Origin: Aphodosoma sp045126975
Lineage (GTDB): Bacteria > Bacteroidota > Bacteroidia > Bacteroidales > Paludibacteraceae
Length of the DNA stretch: 64,000 nucleotides
Direction of reading: 5' to 3'
Assembly (NCBI GenBank): GCA_045126975.1
Contig: JBGVPL010000029.1
Coordinates: 1 to 64,000 of the forward strand
The stretch's first letter is position 1, and the number at the start of each line of letters is the position of its first letter. This document shows positions 40,024-49,322 of the stretch, one piece after another. Made by a program: the position numbers and the translations under genes. The notes under the pieces were generated by a model. It had not been told where the DNA came from, did not search any database, and saw nothing but the letters and a program-made list of their open reading frames with translations.

Positions 40024-41964
40024 TTATGCATTTTGCATTAACTCATCTGCACGCGAAGCCCATTGACGTTTACCAAACACCTTTTCCAAATCTTCAGCAA
40101 ACAACACCTCTTTATCTATTAATATCTGAGCCACCTCATTATGCCCCTCTTTATATTGAAGCAATATCTGTTTAGCTCGTTCATATTGCTCATCTATAAT
40201 TCTTTGCACCTCACGGTCAATCAACTGCGCTGTCGCCTCCGAATATGGTTTACTAAATCCAAATTCGCTTTGACCTGTCGAATCGTAATATGATATATTT
40301 TTCAACTTATCGCTCATACCGAAATAAGTAACCATTGCATATGCACGACGAGTTGCTTGCTCCAAATCCGACAATGCGCCTGTATCTAATATACCAAAGA
40401 ATATCTCTTCTGCTGCACGACCACCCAACAACGCACATATTTTATCCAAAATATGTTGTTCTGATGTAAGTTGACGCTCTTCTGGCAAATACCATGCTGC
40501 ACCCAATGCTTGTCCACGAGGCACAATCGTAACTTTCACCAATGGGTCGGCATACTGCAAATGCCAACTAATTGTAGCATGACCTGCTTCGTGATAAGCA
40601 ATATTTTTCTTCTCTTCGGCAGTGATAATTTTCGTTTTTTTCTCCAATCCACCGACAATTCTATCTACTGCATCTAAGAAATCTTGACGACCTACAGCAG
40701 TACGTTCTTTACGTGCTGCTATCAACGCCGCCTCGTTACATACATTTGCTATATCTGCACCCGAAAAACCTGGTGTTTGACGAGCCAAAAACTCCACATC
40801 TACCGTATCGTCCAATTTCAATGGTTTCAAGTGCACGTTGAATATCGCTTTACGCTCATGCACATCTGGCAATTCCACCTGTATCTGACGGTCGAAACGT
40901 CCTGCACGCAACAACGCCTTATCCAATATCTCTGCACGGTTAGTCGCTGCCAAGATAATTACGCCCGAATTCGAACCAAAACCGTCCATTTCTGTCAACA
41001 ATTGGTTCAATGTATTCTCGCGTTCATCGTTGCCATTATGGTTCACATTTTTGCCACGAGCACGTCCAATAGCATCGATTTCATCGATAAATACGATACA
41101 TGGAGCCTTTGCTTTTGCTTGTTGGAAAAGGTCACGTACACGTGAAGCTCCTACACCCACAAACATCTCCACGAAGTCTGAGCCCGACATCGAGAAGAAT
41201 GGCACATCTGCCTCTCCTGCCACTGCTTTTGCAAGCAATGTCTTACCTGTTCCCGGAGGGCCTACAAGCAATGCACCTTTTGGTATTTTACCACCGAGCA
41301 CTGTATATTTTTTAGGATTTTTCAAGAAATGTACAATCTCTTCCACCTCTTGTTTTGCACCTTCCAATCCTGCCACATCGGCAAATGTTACCTTGTGTTG
41401 AGGGTTGTTTTTATCGAATATTTGTGCTTTCGATTTTCCTACATTAAATACGCCTCCAGGACCGCCACCGCCCATCACTTTACGATTCATAAACACAAAG
41501 AATCCGATGAGCAACAACAATGGCAATACCGAGAACAAGAACATATCGAAATAGTCTTTACCCTCAGTATAGCGCACTTCGCCTGTAAACACTTTATTGG
41601 CTTTCAACTCATTGAGCAATTTCGAAAACTCATCAATCGAAGGCACTATTGTCTCAACTCTCACAACCTCTTTACCCTCTGCTTCAACCCCTGTTATATC
41701 TTTCGCACATTGAGGATTAATTTCGGCAATAGCTCGTTGTTTTGAGATTTCAATAGAAATTTTGTTTACACAACCATTACGCAATCCGTCTTCCAATCTC
41801 GAATACGCCACATCTCTCGATGCTCCTTTCGGATTCCAAACAGACAACACAATGAAGAATATACCTATCGCTAAGTATATCCAATAGAAATTGAATTTAG
41901 GTTTATACCCACCTTTTTGTGGTTTTTTCCCTTCTTGATTTGGTTTGTTTTTTTCTTCTAACAT
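40024..41964 (-). CDS. ftsH: ATP-dependent zinc metalloprotease FtsH
   Basis: A 646-residue membrane AAA+ protease that removes damaged or short-lived membrane and cytosolic proteins. Two membrane helices (about 26-43 and 140-158) bracket a periplasmic domain. Walker A is GPPGTGKT (235-242), Walker B VFIDEIDAIG (291-300), the second region of homology includes LLRAGRFDRQ, and the zinc site is HEAGH (458-462). Length is normal. Neighbours rsfS and cdsA are as expected. Confidence 0.98.
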   Translation of the reverse strand: MLEEKNKPNQEGKKPQKGGYKPKFNFYWIYLAIGIFFIVLSVWNPKGASRDVAYSRLEDGLRNGCVNKISIEISKQRAIAEINPQCAKDITGVEAEGKEVVRVETIVPSIDEFSKLLNELKANKVFTGEVRYTEGKDYFDMFLFSVLPLLLLIGFFVFMNRKVMGGGGPGGVFNVGKSKAQIFDKNNPQHKVTFADVAGLEGAKQEVEEIVHFLKNPKKYTVLGGKIPKGALLVGPPGTGKTLLAKAVAGEADVPFFSMSGSDFVEMFVGVGASRVRDLFQQAKAKAPCIVFIDEIDAIGRARGKNVNHNGNDERENTLNQLLTEMDGFGSNSGVIILAATNRAEILDKALLRAGRFDRQIQVELPDVHERKAIFNVHLKPLKLDDTVDVEFLARQTPGFSGADIANVCNEAALIAARKERTAVGRQDFLDAVDRIVGGLEKKTKIITAEEKKNIAYHEAGHATISWHLQYADPLVKVTIVPRGQALGAAWYLPEERQLTSEQHILDKICALLGGRAAEEIFFGILDTGALSDLEQATRRAYAMVTYFGMSDKLKNISYYDSTGQSEFGFSKPYSEATAQLIDREVQRIIDEQYERAKQILLQYKEGHNEVAQILIDKEVLFAEDLEKVFGKRQWASRADELMQNA

Positions 41965-42018
41965 ACTCTCTTAGACGCAAATCTTTCTACTTACGACTTT
42001 CTACTTATTACTATAATA

Positions 42019-42375
42019 TTAATCCAAGTCTGGTATCATTGTGATATTAGCATCTGCCCAAAGGTGCTCAATATCATAAAACTCACGGAATTCTGGTTGG
42101 AATACGTGCACTATCACATGACCATAATCCATCGCAATCCATTGACAATTTTCATAACCATCTGACGAAAAAGGTTTTTCGCCTGCATGCTCACGCACAA
42201 AATCTTTTGTTGTAGTAGCAATTGTCATTACATGAGTGCTCGAATCGCCTTCACATATTACAAAATATTGACATGGAGCCTCTAATTTGCTCATATCCAC
42301 AATCGCAATTTTCTTTGCTTTTTTCTCTTGCATACCCTCAACAATAGTTGAGATAAGTTGTTTTAATTCTGCCAT
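42019..42375 (-). CDS. rsfS: Ribosomal silencing factor RsfS
   Basis: A 118-residue RsfS/Iojap protein that binds L14 and blocks subunit joining in starvation. Conserved parts are ISTIVEGMQEKKAKKIAIVDM, YFVICEGDSSTHVMTIA and the YHVIVHVF-like DYGHVIVHVFQPEFREFYDIE with W in EHLWADA. Length is normal. It lies just upstream of ftsH. Its leader contains AGTAGCG and TCATTCC repeats. Confidence 0.95.
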   Translation of the reverse strand: MAELKQLISTIVEGMQEKKAKKIAIVDMSKLEAPCQYFVICEGDSSTHVMTIATTTKDFVREHAGEKPFSSDGYENCQWIAMDYGHVIVHVFQPEFREFYDIEHLWADANITMIPDLD

Positions 42376-42387
42376 TTATTTTAGACT

Positions 42388-42484
42388 TTTAGTAGCGAGT
42401 AGCGAGTAACAAGACTAATTCGCTTCGCTCGTTATTATTATTATTTCAAATTTCCATAATTCCTCATTCCAAACTCCTCATTCC
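42388..42484. repeat. AGTAGCG and TCATTCC heptamer tracts
   Basis: AGTAGCGAGTAGCGAGTAAC (42390 onward) and CCTCATTCCAAACTCCTCAT (42465 onward) fill the rsfS leader, with TTCGCTTCGCTC between them. Confidence 0.65.
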
Positions 42485-42925
42485 TCATTGTATAAACATT
42501 TGATTCGCCCGCATCCACACCAAATACCTCACCAATTTACCCACTGCCATCGACACAAACACTACCCACCACCTGCATCTCAACAATCCTGCCGCCACTG
42601 CAATAAAATCCCCCACACCTGGTAAGAACGAAAAAAACGCGAATCCATCGCCATATTTATGTATTTTCTCCTTCCATTTTTCAGCCTTTTCTTGTGGTAT
42701 TTTCAACCAACGCTCTATCCACTCTATCTTGCCCAAGAAACCCAACAAATAGCAAGTCATCCCGCCAAGCGTATTACCCACCGTAGCCCAAACTACCAAC
42801 CATGTCGGGTCATAATCAGCCAACAGCAAACCCGTAAACACCGCCTCACTACTAAAAGGTAATATCGTCGCCGCCAAAAACGCCGCTATCGCAATCCCCA
42901 AATATCCTAATGACAATAAATCCAT
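42485..42925 (-). CDS. DedA/YqaA-like membrane protein
   Basis: A 146-residue inner-membrane protein with three to four helices. The start YLGIAIAAFLAATILPFSSEAVFTG and the FLPGVGDFIAVAAGLLRCRWW segment match the short YqaA branch of the DedA/VTT family. DedA relatives are implicated in lipid flipping and membrane potential; YqaA members have no settled function. The final residues NQMFIQ are encoded next to TCATTCC repeats. Confidence 0.85.
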   Translation of the reverse strand: MDLLSLGYLGIAIAAFLAATILPFSSEAVFTGLLLADYDPTWLVVWATVGNTLGGMTCYLLGFLGKIEWIERWLKIPQEKAEKWKEKIHKYGDGFAFFSFLPGVGDFIAVAAGLLRCRWWVVFVSMAVGKLVRYLVWMRANQMFIQ

Positions 42926-43029
42926 AAATCAATGCACAATTCAAAATGCACAATGCATAATCATTTCCACTCTAACCCAATCATCCCCTAAGTTAAATAA
43001 GTAGCATAAGACGAAAGGATATGTAAATC

Positions 43030-43065
43030 CTTATTCCCTATTCCTCATTCCTAATTCCTCATTAA
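43030..43065. repeat. Heptamer repeat (CCCTATT/CCTCATT)
   Basis: Units CCCTATT, CCTCATT and CCTAATT run up to the pnuC stop codon. AATGCACAATGCATAATC of the TGTGCAT type occurs at 42947-42962. Confidence 0.7.
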
Positions 43066-43632
43066 ATTCCATTCTCTCACCGCTTTCACTGCAATAAGGG
43101 TATAAACCACATAAAGTCCTGCAGTCCAATACATCCCCACCATCAAGAACAACCCTATATATACCACATCCACTATCACCCAAATTACCCAATTATCTAT
43201 CTTCTTTCGTGTCAGCAATATCTGTGCCACTATACTCGCTGTTGTCAAGATGGCATCAACCATCGGATACTGAGGTTCTTGAATATTCTCCGGCAACAAC
43301 TGTGCTCCCCATTTCACACCCATCCCCCACAACACTCCTGTCGCCACAATCACCACCGTCACAAACACCCTCTCTTTCACTGTCAACCACATAATTTTCA
43401 ATTCCTTACTCATCTCCACCTTAGGCTTTCTCCACGAATACAATCCATAAAGATTTATCACAAAATATATCCCTTGCAATATCATCCCCGAGTACAACCC
43501 CTCTCTACCAAACAATATGCCATACAACACACAATTCACCAACCCAATCCCAAAATTCACTACCTTCCCCTTAGATGCCAGCCATATAGCCACCACCCCA
43601 AACACCACTGCTATAATCTCAAGATAATTCAT
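43051..43632 (-). CDS. pnuC: Nicotinamide mononucleotide transporter PnuC
   Basis: A 193-residue membrane protein with about seven helices that imports nicotinamide riboside or related vitamins by facilitated diffusion. YLEIIAVVFGVVAIWLASKG at the start, the W-rich NLYGLYSWRKPK and NWVIWVIVDVVYIGLFL near the end are typical of PnuC. Its ATG shares one base with the sufB stop (TAATG), indicating translational coupling. No kinase of the NadR type or riboswitch is seen beside it. Confidence 0.92.
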   Translation of the reverse strand: MNYLEIIAVVFGVVAIWLASKGKVVNFGIGLVNCVLYGILFGREGLYSGMILQGIYFVINLYGLYSWRKPKVEMSKELKIMWLTVKERVFVTVVIVATGVLWGMGVKWGAQLLPENIQEPQYPMVDAILTTASIVAQILLTRKKIDNWVIWVIVDVVYIGLFLMVGMYWTAGLYVVYTLIAVKAVREWNLMRN

Positions 43633-45080
43633 TATCCTACACTTCCTTCAAGTGAAATCTGCAACAACTTCTGTGCTTCCACCGCAAATTCCATAGGCAA
43701 TTTGTTGATTACCTCTTTGGCATAACCGCCAATAATCAAGCCCACTGCATCTTCGGTCGAAATACCACGTTGCGAACAGTAAAACAATTGGTCCTCAGAT
43801 ATTTTCGACGTAGTAGCCTCATGCTCGATAATAGCAGTCGGATTTTTCACATCTACGTATGGGAATGTATGCGCTCCGCATTGGTCGCCCAACAACAACG
43901 AGTCACATTGCGAATAATTCCTTGCGCCTGTGGCATTTGCATTCACTTTCACCAATCCACGATACGAGTTCTGACTCTTACCTGCCGAAATACCCTTACT
44001 TACAATACGCGAACGTGTATTTTTGCCCAAATGTATCATCTTCGTACCGGTGTCGGCTTGTTGATAGTTGTTTGTCAACGCCACCGAATAGAACTCGCCC
44101 ACCGAATTATCGCCTTTCAAAATACATGAAGGGTATTTCCATGTGATAGCCGAGCCTGTCTCCACCTGAGTCCACGACACTTTCGAGTTATTACCCTTGC
44201 ATATCGCTCTCTTAGTCACGAAATTATAAATACCGCCCTTACCATCTTTGTCGCCTGGATACCAGTTCTGCACAGTCGAATATTTCACCTCAGCATTATT
44301 CATCACCACAATCTCTACAATTGCCGCATGCAACTGATTTTCATCTCTTTGAGGAGCAGTACAACCCTCAAGATACGACACGTATGCATCATCATCCGCC
44401 ACAATCAACGTACGCTCAAACTGACCCGTACCCGCCGCATTTATACGGAAATATGTCGATAACTCCATCGGACAACGCACACCTTTTGGAATATAAACAA
44501 ACGAGCCATCCGAGAATACAGCACAGTTCAACGCTGCATAAAAATTATCAGTATAAGGTACAACCGAGCCTAAATATTCGCGCACCAAATCAGGATATTC
44601 CTTCACTGCCTCCGAAATCGAACAGAAAATAATACCCTTTTCAGCCAATTTCTCGCGGAACGTAGTCTTCACCGACACCGAGTCCATCACTGCATCCACC
44701 GCAATACCACTCAACACCTTTTGTTCTTCGAGTGGAATACCCAATTTATTGAACGTGTCAAGAATCTCAGGGTCAACCTCATCCAACGACTTTGGCGCAT
44801 TCTTTCTCGGAGCTGCATAATACGATATCGCCTGAAAATCAATCTCAGGGATATTCAACAACGCCCAATCTGGCATCGGCATTGTGAGCCAATGGCGATA
44901 GGCCTTCAACCTAAATTCCAACAACCACTCTGGTTCTTCTTTCTTTGCTGATATCAAGCGGATTACATCTTCCGACAAACCTTTTTGTATTGTCTCTGTA
45001 TGAACATCGGTCGTAAACCCATATTCATACTCTTTTTGAGCCACTTGACTAATAAATTCGTTTGATTTATTCTCTGACAT
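43632..45080 (-). CDS. sufB: Fe-S cluster assembly protein SufB
   Basis: A 482-residue scaffold protein of the SUF system. Conserved stretches include YIPKGVRCPMELSTYFRINA and WTQVETGSAITWKYPSCIL, and the C-terminal GLIIGGYAKEVINKLPMEFA. SufB normally works with SufC and SufD, whose genes usually follow it; here pnuC follows and no sufC or sufD is in view. The gene has its own promoter (45135-45165). Many exposed Fe-S proteins in the window (hydrogenase, MiaB) need such machinery. Confidence 0.96.
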   Translation of the reverse strand: MSENKSNEFISQVAQKEYEYGFTTDVHTETIQKGLSEDVIRLISAKKEEPEWLLEFRLKAYRHWLTMPMPDWALLNIPEIDFQAISYYAAPRKNAPKSLDEVDPEILDTFNKLGIPLEEQKVLSGIAVDAVMDSVSVKTTFREKLAEKGIIFCSISEAVKEYPDLVREYLGSVVPYTDNFYAALNCAVFSDGSFVYIPKGVRCPMELSTYFRINAAGTGQFERTLIVADDDAYVSYLEGCTAPQRDENQLHAAIVEIVVMNNAEVKYSTVQNWYPGDKDGKGGIYNFVTKRAICKGNNSKVSWTQVETGSAITWKYPSCILKGDNSVGEFYSVALTNNYQQADTGTKMIHLGKNTRSRIVSKGISAGKSQNSYRGLVKVNANATGARNYSQCDSLLLGDQCGAHTFPYVDVKNPTAIIEHEATTSKISEDQLFYCSQRGISTEDAVGLIIGGYAKEVINKLPMEFAVEAQKLLQISLEGSVG

Positions 45081-45134
45081 ATATCTTGTTATATTGTTTT
45101 TATATAGTTTTGACCTAACATAATATTTAATCTA

Positions 45135-45165
45135 CAAAGATACAAATTTTATTTCACATACGCAA
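45135..45165 (-). promoter_or_regulatory. sufB promoter
   Basis: Minus strand TTG (45163-45165), 20 bases, TATCTTTG (45135-45142). Confidence 0.55.
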
Positions 45166-45187
45166 CCCCTAAAAATATTAACAAAAA

Positions 45188-45217
45188 AGAGGCATATCTT
45201 ATTTTTGATATACCTCT
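45188..45217 (-). terminator. dnaG terminator
   Basis: AGAGG-C-ATATC pairs with GATAT-A-CCTCT around an A/T loop; the minus strand continues with a T-run. It lies about 20 bases after the dnaG stop. Confidence 0.8.
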
Positions 45218-45235
45218 AAAAATATTTTCATAATA

Positions 45236-47338
45236 CTATCTTCGCCACAAAACCACACGTCCGCCAATCTCTTTCATCAACGCCTTTTTCTGTTCTATAA
45301 TTGCTTGCTTTTGTCGCATAAAATCCATGATTTCATCAAATTTTCCCGACTCCTGAGCCTGTCTGATTTTTCGGTCTATTTCATGCTCTCGGTGCAAAAT
45401 TATCGCTGATTTATATTCATGAATTACGGTGTTCACCTCTCGCGCTAGATTCTCTTTTCGTTGTGTTTCTAACTTCACTTGATGCTCCCGTTTTGCCTTC
45501 TCATTCGTAGGGTCGCCTGTATATTCATCCTGTTTTGTATGTATTTTCGACAACGTATATTTGTCGGTCAACAACTCTGCCGCTTTTGCCGAAATATTAG
45601 GATCAATATGATTGGTAAAATATTTTGCTGTACTCACCCCTGCTTCAATTCCCCGCATCTCGTCTAACATCCGCTGATGCAATGGGTTATGAAATATATT
45701 GCCATCTTCTCTTGCAAGTTCCGCCAAAGATTCCAAAATAAATCCACCCACCGTCTGCAACGTACCATCTTTCAAAACAAACAAATACTCACCCCCATAT
45801 CGCACTAAATAATGCAAAATATTCATCTCCTCCTTCAAAAATTGAGAATTGAGAGTTGAGAATTGAGAATTAGTTGAGAGTTGAGCCCCCCCTTCCCCTT
45901 CGGGTACTCCACTTAAAGCAGATGAAGTAACGCCCTCTTGTCTATATGCTGGATTAGTGTCGTGCTTCTCCTCTGTCGCATAACTCTGCGGAGTATAGTC
46001 GCCATTCGATTTTCTCACCAACTCTTTTTCGCGTCTTGCACGCAAAATCTTCTGTATTTCGGCAAGCACCACCTTTTCATCTATCTCCAACTGAATAGCA
46101 CACTCTTTAGCATACACCGAGCGCACAATATTGTCAGGTATCAACGAAATCGAGTGCACCACATCTTGTATCAAACCTGCTCGTTTTATAGGGTCATTGC
46201 CTATCTCGTTCAACAACAACTGTATCTTAAATCGAATGAAATCCACCTGATTTTTATCGATGAAATCGATGAAATCTGACGCATTGTTGTTTTGTGCATA
46301 CGAATCTGGGTCCTCGCCATCAGGCAATAAAACCACCTTCACATTCATACCCTCTTCAAGCAACAAATCTATACCACGAATCGAAGCCTTTATACCTGCC
46401 GCATCACCATCATAAAGCACAGTAATATTCGGCGTAAAACGATGAATCAATCGAATTTGTCCAGGCGTGAGCGACGTACCCGACGATGCCACCACATTCG
46501 TAATCCCTGCTTGGTGCATACTGATAACATCGGTATAACCCTCCACCAAAAAACATCTATCTTGCTTAACTATCGACTGTTTTGCAAAATAAATACCGTA
46601 TAATTCGTTACTTTTGTGATATATCTCGCTCTCTGGCGAATTGACATATTTGGCGGTTTTATCGTCTTTTTTCAACACACGACCACCGAATGCCACCACC
46701 TTGCCCGACAACGTATGCACAGGAAATATCACACGACCACGAAATCTATCATACCAAGTGCCATTATCACGACGACTACCCAACCCACATTTCTCGATGA
46801 AATCGGCCTTATAGCCCGCATTCAACGCCGTCATAGTCATCGCATCCGACTTATCAAGACAATAACCTAAACCGAATTTTGCTATGGTTTCATCGGTAAA
46901 TCCACGTGAACGAAAATACGACAATCCTATAGCCCGACCATCATCAGTATTATTCATCTGTTGCGTAAAATACGACTGCGCCCATGTGTTCAACGCAAAC
47001 ATCGCCTCTCTATCCGACTGCGACTGCTGCTCTTCTGGCGTCAACTCTTTTTCTACAACCTCAATATGATATTTTATAGCTAAATATTTCAACGCACTTA
47101 CATAATCCAACTGCTCGTGCTCCATAATAAAATGCACAGGACCACCACCTTTACCGCAACCAAAACACTTAAAAATACCTTTTGCTGGCGAAACAGTAAA
47201 CGAACCCGTCTTTTCATCATGAAACGGACACAAACCAATATAATTCACCCCACGTTTTCGTAAAGTAACAAAATCGCTTACAACATCAACGATTTGTGCT
47301 GCATCCAATATCTTATCTACCGTCTGTTTATCAATCAT
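45236..47338 (-). CDS. dnaG: DNA primase with repeat-derived linker insertion
   Basis: A 700-residue primase. The CHC2 zinc finger uses Cys37, His40, Cys58 and Cys61 (LCPFHDEKTG and FKCFGCGKGG). The catalytic core and TOPRIM domain follow, with CFLVEGYTDVISMHQAG and ITVLYDGDAAGIKAS. The C-terminal helicase-binding part begins about residue 500. Between them, residues about 478-500 contain GVPEGEGGAQLSTNSQFSTL, encoded by GTTGAGA-type 7-base repeats identical to the intergenic ones. The frame is kept, so the linker is simply longer. Confidence 0.96.
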   Translation of the reverse strand: MIDKQTVDKILDAAQIVDVVSDFVTLRKRGVNYIGLCPFHDEKTGSFTVSPAKGIFKCFGCGKGGGPVHFIMEHEQLDYVSALKYLAIKYHIEVVEKELTPEEQQSQSDREAMFALNTWAQSYFTQQMNNTDDGRAIGLSYFRSRGFTDETIAKFGLGYCLDKSDAMTMTALNAGYKADFIEKCGLGSRRDNGTWYDRFRGRVIFPVHTLSGKVVAFGGRVLKKDDKTAKYVNSPESEIYHKSNELYGIYFAKQSIVKQDRCFLVEGYTDVISMHQAGITNVVASSGTSLTPGQIRLIHRFTPNITVLYDGDAAGIKASIRGIDLLLEEGMNVKVVLLPDGEDPDSYAQNNNASDFIDFIDKNQVDFIRFKIQLLLNEIGNDPIKRAGLIQDVVHSISLIPDNIVRSVYAKECAIQLEIDEKVVLAEIQKILRARREKELVRKSNGDYTPQSYATEEKHDTNPAYRQEGVTSSALSGVPEGEGGAQLSTNSQFSTLNSQFLKEEMNILHYLVRYGGEYLFVLKDGTLQTVGGFILESLAELAREDGNIFHNPLHQRMLDEMRGIEAGVSTAKYFTNHIDPNISAKAAELLTDKYTLSKIHTKQDEYTGDPTNEKAKREHQVKLETQRKENLAREVNTVIHEYKSAIILHREHEIDRKIRQAQESGKFDEIMDFMRQKQAIIEQKKALMKEIGGRVVLWRR
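45840..45886. repeat. Heptamer repeat inside dnaG
   Basis: Units ATTGAGA, GTTGAGA and ATTGAGA followed by AGTTGAGAGTTGAG lie inside the coding sequence at the linker between core and C-terminal domain. A C-rich stretch with CCCCTTCGGG follows to 45905. Confidence 0.9.
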
Positions 47339-47436
47339 ATTTTCAACGAGTAACGAGTAATGAGTGATGAGTAATAAACCCCTTAGTTAACCTATTTTTA
47401 CATCCAACTTTTCAAACTACGAAATTACAAATTATA

Positions 47437-47467
47437 TTTGAATTCTCAAAACTTTTTAGTAACTTTG
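47437..47467 (+). promoter_or_regulatory. Promoter of the formyl-THF cyclo-ligase gene
   Basis: Exact consensus: TTTG (47437-47440), 19 bases, TAACTTTG (47460-47467). The leader carries AAAGTAGAAAGTCGTAAGTA repeats. Confidence 0.75.
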
Positions 47468-47583
47468 CAAACTAAAAAAGTAAAAAGTAGAAAGTCGTAA
47501 GTAGCAAGAACCTATCGACACTTAACATAACACACAAAAACATTCTTCCTACTTTCTACTTATTACTTACTACCATATTATTT

Positions 47584-48114
47584 ATGAAACAAGAAATACG
47601 CAAAGCCATCCGTGCCGAAAAAAAACGCATTGGCAAAGAGGAGTTACTACAAATGTCATTGCCTGTAACAGAAAAAATTGAGGCAAACGAACACTATCTT
47701 AATGCCAATATCGTTATGCTCTATCATCCTCTATGGGATGAGGTCGATGTGCGCCCACTATTCGACCGAGCCCTTGCGGCAGGCAAACGCGTAATACTTC
47801 CTACCGTCAAAGGCGACGACATCATTCCAGTCGAAATAACCACTGATACAGAATGGGTTGTTGGCGACTTCGACATTCTCGAACCTGTTGCTGAGCCATA
47901 CAATGGCTCTATCGACTTAGTGATAGTTCCAGGCGTAGCGTTCGACAACAATCGCAACCGATTAGGTAGAGGCAAAGGCTATTACGACCGTTTCCTCGTA
48001 AAACACCCTAATGCTTACCGACTTGGCGTATGTTTCAAATTCCAAATCGTGCCTGAAGTTCCAACCGAACCATTCGACTTCCCTATGGACGAAGTCATTG
48101 TAATTCAGAATTGA
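47584..48114 (+). CDS. 5-formyltetrahydrofolate cyclo-ligase
   Basis: A 176-residue enzyme (MTHFS family, YgfA/Fau) converting 5-formyl-THF to 5,10-methenyl-THF with ATP. QEIRKAIRAEKKRIGKEEL at the start and LGRGKGYYDRFL near residue 132, the nucleotide/folate site, are diagnostic. DLVIVPGVAFDNNRNR is also conserved. It has its own promoter and is followed after repeats by porQ in the same direction. Confidence 0.94.
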   Translation: MKQEIRKAIRAEKKRIGKEELLQMSLPVTEKIEANEHYLNANIVMLYHPLWDEVDVRPLFDRALAAGKRVILPTVKGDDIIPVEITTDTEWVVGDFDILEPVAEPYNGSIDLVIVPGVAFDNNRNRLGRGKGYYDRFLVKHPNAYRLGVCFKFQIVPEVPTEPFDFPMDEVIVIQN

Positions 48115-48186
48115 AAATTGAGAATTGAAAGTTAAAAAAATCCAACATAAACAATATATCCCATATTTTGCCGTTATACAATCACT

Positions 48187-49224
48187 ATGATTAAACGACT
48201 ATTACACATATTTACCTTTTTATTATTTGTCACATCAATTAGTGCACAAGCTGGCACAGGAATTTTCCAATTCTTAAGTCTGCCAACAGGGGCACGCCAA
48301 GCTGCATTTGGTAGTACAAATATCGCTCTTTACGATAACGACCTCAACTTTGCATTTGCCAACCCAGCCCTGCTTTCAGAAAAAACACACAACTTTCTTG
48401 GTCTCAACTACACCAATATGTTCAACGACGTGAACATCGGCTCTGCCATATATGGTCGCAATTTTAGCGACAAAGATTTCATGGCATTTGGTGTACATTA
48501 TGTCGATTATGGCACTTTCATCGAAACTAACGAATCTAACCAAGAACTCGGCACATTTACAGCCAAAGACATTGCCATAACAGCTATGTACTGTCGCTGG
48601 TTATCACCTCGTTGGACTATAGGTATTACTATGAAACCAATATTTTCGTTCTACGAACGCTATTTCTCATCTGGTCTTGGTTTCGACTTAGGTTTCTCAT
48701 ACCACAACGAAAAAGCTCTCTTCTCAGCAGGTCTTGTTCTTCGCAATGTTGGTTTCCAATTTAATGGCTACAATAGCCTCGATCCAAGCAAAAAACAAGA
48801 ACTATTACCTATTGATTTACAAATTGGTATATCACAAAAACTGCCTAAAGCCCCACTCCGTTTCCATTTAACATTACACAACATGCAAACATGGGATTTA
48901 AGTTACGGATTAAACAATAATGTTACCGACAAAATGAACGGTAAAACTAAAGCTGCTATCGGCGCAGATATGTTTTTCCGCCACACTATATGGGCAGTGG
49001 AAATACTTCCTCATAAAAACTTCTATATTGTAGCATCATACAACCACCGTCGCCAAATGGAAATGGCTATTAAAGACAAACGCTCAATAGCAGGCTTCGC
49101 ATTCGGTGCTGGTATCCATGCCTATAAATTCAATGTAGGATTCTCAATTGTACCTTATCAAGCAGGTAGTCTTGGATATAACGTAACATTCTCAACTAAC
49201 CTCTCCGACTTTGGAATAAAATAA
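48187..49224 (+). CDS. porQ: Type IX secretion system protein PorQ
   Basis: A 345-residue outer-membrane protein of the PorV/PorP-related fold, with signal peptide (to about residue 21, SISAQ). FQFLSLPTGARQAAFGSTNIA and DLNFAFANPALLSEKTHNFLG near the N-terminus are typical of PorQ. PorQ is part of the attachment complex that joins T9SS cargo to surface lipopolysaccharide. As in Porphyromonas, cmk follows. It fits the cargo genes at 50-64 kb, which need this system. Confidence 0.9.
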   Translation: MIKRLLHIFTFLLFVTSISAQAGTGIFQFLSLPTGARQAAFGSTNIALYDNDLNFAFANPALLSEKTHNFLGLNYTNMFNDVNIGSAIYGRNFSDKDFMAFGVHYVDYGTFIETNESNQELGTFTAKDIAITAMYCRWLSPRWTIGITMKPIFSFYERYFSSGLGFDLGFSYHNEKALFSAGLVLRNVGFQFNGYNSLDPSKKQELLPIDLQIGISQKLPKAPLRFHLTLHNMQTWDLSYGLNNNVTDKMNGKTKAAIGADMFFRHTIWAVEILPHKNFYIVASYNHRRQMEMAIKDKRSIAGFAFGAGIHAYKFNVGFSIVPYQAGSLGYNVTFSTNLSDFGIK

Positions 49225-49252
49225 AAACACCCACTAAATCGAAGACAGAATA

Positions 49253-49311
49253 ACATAAGAACATTATTTAATAAACATACTATTTTATTTATGTTATTTC
49301 TGTTCTTATGT
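49253..49311 (+). terminator. AATAACA-family hairpin before cmk
   Basis: ACATAAGAACA (49253-49263) pairs with TGTTCTTATGT (49301-49311), followed by CTTTTTATATT and the cmk ATG. It is terminator-like yet lies right before the gene. Confidence 0.6.
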
Positions 49312-49322
49312 CTTTTTATATT

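Noticed and set aside
43632..45080. Riboswitch upstream of the pnuC gene
   Set aside because: pnuC starts inside the sufB stop, leaving no leader for a riboswitch.
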